Both the position numbers and the translations under genes were made by a program. Below, one piece after another: positions 5,421-6,777 of a DNA stretch of 6,777 nucleotides (its first letter is position 1; each line of letters starts with the position of its first letter). The notes beneath the pieces were generated by a model. That model was not told where the DNA came from. It made no database searches and saw nothing but the letters and a program-made list of their open reading frames with translations. This DNA comes from Acidobacteriaceae bacterium (GTDB taxonomy: Bacteria; Acidobacteriota; Terriglobia; Terriglobales; Acidobacteriaceae). The stretch covers positions 639 through 7,415 of the forward strand of contig PMHC01000277.1 in NCBI GenBank assembly GCA_003156495.1, read 5' to 3'.

Positions 5421-5508
5421 ATCAGTTCTGCGCTCCGAAGTACTACCAACATCGCAAAATAAGCGGCAGTATGAATCAGTGAACGCATTACGGACCGAAT
5501 CTGTAGAA

Positions 5509-5522
5509 GGAACCAAAGTTCC
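5509..5522. other. Small inverted repeat in the lysR-reductase spacer
   Basis: GGAAC-CAAA-GTTCC, 5-bp arms, 44 bases before the reductase ATG. It could be a secondary binding site or a leader hairpin; it is short enough to be chance. Confidence 0.25.
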
Positions 5523-5565
5523 GTGAGAGGGTAGCCGGGGTAGATGCGCAGGAGAGGATCAAGAG

Positions 5566-6651
5566 ATGGCAAATGAATTGTTTACGAAGGTAGAGCTTGG
5601 AGAAATCGGGTTGCGGAACCGTATAGTGATGGCTCCGATGACGCGTCTGCGTGCCACGGAGGATTGCCTGGCCTCGCCCATGATGGCGGAGTATTACCGC
5701 CAGCGCGCCTCGGCGGGGCTCCTGATCACCGAGGGTTCTCATCCGAGTCCGATGGGGCGTGGTTATACGTATCCTCCTGGAATCCACACGCCGGAACAGG
5801 CGACTGCCTGGCGCAAGGTCACCGATGCCGTGCATCAGGAGGGTGGACACATCGTTCTGCAGTTGATGCACGCGGGCCGGGTGACGCACTCCTCGCTTCT
5901 GCCGGGGCACGCCTTGCCGGTTGCACCTTCGGCCATCGCGGTAGCAGGGGCGATTCATACTTTTGAGGGCAAGGTTCCCTTTGAAGTTCCGCGCGCGCTT
6001 GCGACCGAAGAGATTCCCGGAGTGATTGCCGAGTATCGTCACGCGGCGGAGTTAGCCGTGACGGCAGGCTTTGATGGCGTTGAGTTGCATGCCGCTACGG
6101 GCTATCTACCGCATCAGTTTCAGGCCTCGGACTCGAATCATCGCACTGATGCTTATGGCGGCTCGCTCGAGAACCGCAGCCGTTTCACGATAGAGATTCT
6201 GCATGCGCTCGGTGAGGTCTGGGGCGCGGGACGAGTCGGCATCAAGATCGCGCCCGGTTACACCGTCAACGATATGTATGACGAAGATCCGGCGGCGACC
6301 TATGTGTATCTGGCGCGGCAACTGAACCCGATGGGACTGGCCTATCTGCATGTGGGCTATGAGAGTGGTTACACACGCGGCACAGGTCCGTCCTTCAATC
6401 CTATCGATCTTTTGCGCAAGGAATACAGTGGAAGATTGCTTGCGGCAGGCGGTTTCACTAAAGAAACGGGCAACGCGATTCTCGCTGCTGGCCGTGCCGA
6501 TGGCGTGGTCTTCGGTCGCTCTTTCATTGCCAATCCCGATCTCGTCGAACGCTTCCGCAGAGATGCGCCTTTGAACGAACCCATCGACGTGAGCACATTT
6601 TATGGTGGTGGCGCGCATGGCTACATCGACTATCCAACGCTGGCAGACTGA
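5566..6651 (+). CDS. Old Yellow Enzyme-family ene-reductase (NADH:flavin oxidoreductase, NemA-like)
   Basis: A 361-aa FMN-dependent TIM-barrel enzyme, expected to reduce activated C=C bonds (enals, enones, maleimides) or nitro compounds with NAD(P)H in the cytoplasm. Evidence: LGEIGLRNRIVMAPMTRLRA (11-30, with the FMN-contacting Thr26), LQLMHAGRVTHSS (98-110), ELHAATGYLPHQF (173-185), SNHRTDAYGGSLENRSRF (190-207), GIKIAPGYTVND (225-236), AGGFTKETG (294-302) and GVVFGRSFIANPDLVERF (313-330). His175 and proton-donor candidate Tyr180 are present. Position 178, almost always His or Asn in the family, is Thr; Trp of LQLWH is Met101; and Arg of the R(I/L)SP motif is Lys227. The length is normal for the single-domain (classical) class, with no FadH-like C-terminal Fe-S domain. 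AGGAGAGG at 5550-5557, 8 bases before the ATG, is a good ribosome binding site. It is divergent from lysR and followed after 25 bases by a transporter gene. Confidence 0.93.
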   Translation: MANELFTKVELGEIGLRNRIVMAPMTRLRATEDCLASPMMAEYYRQRASAGLLITEGSHPSPMGRGYTYPPGIHTPEQATAWRKVTDAVHQEGGHIVLQLMHAGRVTHSSLLPGHALPVAPSAIAVAGAIHTFEGKVPFEVPRALATEEIPGVIAEYRHAAELAVTAGFDGVELHAATGYLPHQFQASDSNHRTDAYGGSLENRSRFTIEILHALGEVWGAGRVGIKIAPGYTVNDMYDEDPAATYVYLARQLNPMGLAYLHVGYESGYTRGTGPSFNPIDLLRKEYSGRLLAAGGFTKETGNAILAAGRADGVVFGRSFIANPDLVERFRRDAPLNEPIDVSTFYGGGAHGYIDYPTLAD

Positions 6652-6676
6652 ACGTGCAAAACAAGAGTGAAACACA

Positions 6677-6777
6677 ATGCACAACACTGTGCTGAAAGAA
6701 AACACGCTGCCGCGTTCGCTGGTTTTGCTAATGGCCGCGGGAACCGGATTTGGCGTCGCATCGCTTTATTACGCACC
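6677..6777 (+). CDS. N-terminal fragment of a probable MFS transporter (cut by window edge)
   Basis: 33 codons are visible from the ATG at 6677 and the frame stays open to the end. The short polar start MHNTVLKENTLPR is followed by a hydrophobic first membrane segment, SLVLLMAAGTGFGVASLYYA. The G..VA..YYA(P) pattern is characteristic of helix 1 in drug/metabolite efflux permeases of the major facilitator superfamily. It lies 25 bases after the ene-reductase with no terminator between, so co-transcription under LysR control is likely (inference). The AAGAGTG tract (6663-6669) is a weak ribosome binding site. Too little is visible to name a substrate. Confidence 0.6.
   Translation, partial: MHNTVLKENTLPRSLVLLMAAGTGFGVASLYYA

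Noticed and set aside
5408..5572. 55-residue N-terminal extension of the LysR regulator
   Set aside because: It would overlap the reductase start and put the operator inside coding sequence. The family begins just before the helix-turn-helix, as with the ATG at 5407.
1..6777. tRNA, rRNA, CRISPR array, insertion sequence, prophage or defence system
   Set aside because: No cloverleaf with a T-loop, no regularly spaced repeats, and no transposase, integrase, nuclease or toxin-antitoxin motifs seen on either strand.

Overview
The window looks like a stretch of chromosome from an acidobacterium of the Terriglobia type (inference). The signs are GC-rich coding sequence with a strong preference for C in third positions, a diverged Hfq with a long N-terminal tail, and intergenic palindromes and 'CCACTGACAACT'-type repeats of a kind I associate with that group. 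No alignment could be run, so the taxonomy is tentative.

Left part (1-2408), RNA and housekeeping genes: an hfq-like gene (+) converges with a full-length two-domain Sua5/YrdC threonylcarbamoyl-AMP synthase (-). Their shared 3' spacer is bracketed by an inverted pair of a short repeat, and a third copy lies at the window's left edge. Sua5 is divergent from a CYTH (triphosphate tunnel) protein (+). The CYTH gene probably starts at a GTG only a few bases after a predicted transcription start, so its mRNA may be nearly leaderless.

Middle (2409-2879): a 471-bp gap with no convincing protein gene. It contains an AT-rich promoter-like dip, about 140 nt that fold into a 6S-RNA-like architecture (closing stem, central bubble with a small 3'-side hairpin, apical stem), and then a very strong intrinsic terminator. 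This is the best candidate for an unannotated gene here.

Centre right (2880-4073): a CpaE/TadZ-type protein, made of an atypical receiver domain fused to a MinD/ParA-like ATPase. Such proteins localise type IV/Tad pili. Its 3' end (last codons and stop) is repeated 51 bases downstream in the same frame. The following 395-bp spacer has a perfect hairpin repeat and no credible gene.

Right part (4469-6777), a typical regulator/enzyme cassette: a LysR-type regulator (-) is divergent from an Old Yellow Enzyme-family ene-reductase (+), which is followed after 25 bases by the start of what looks like a major facilitator transporter, cut by the window edge. A perfect 7+1+7 palindrome with the LysR T-N11-A pattern overlaps the regulator's start codon. 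The reductase has Thr where the family nearly always has the second substrate-binding His or Asn. This cassette uses third-position T/G/A more freely than the genes on the left, which may mean a different origin.
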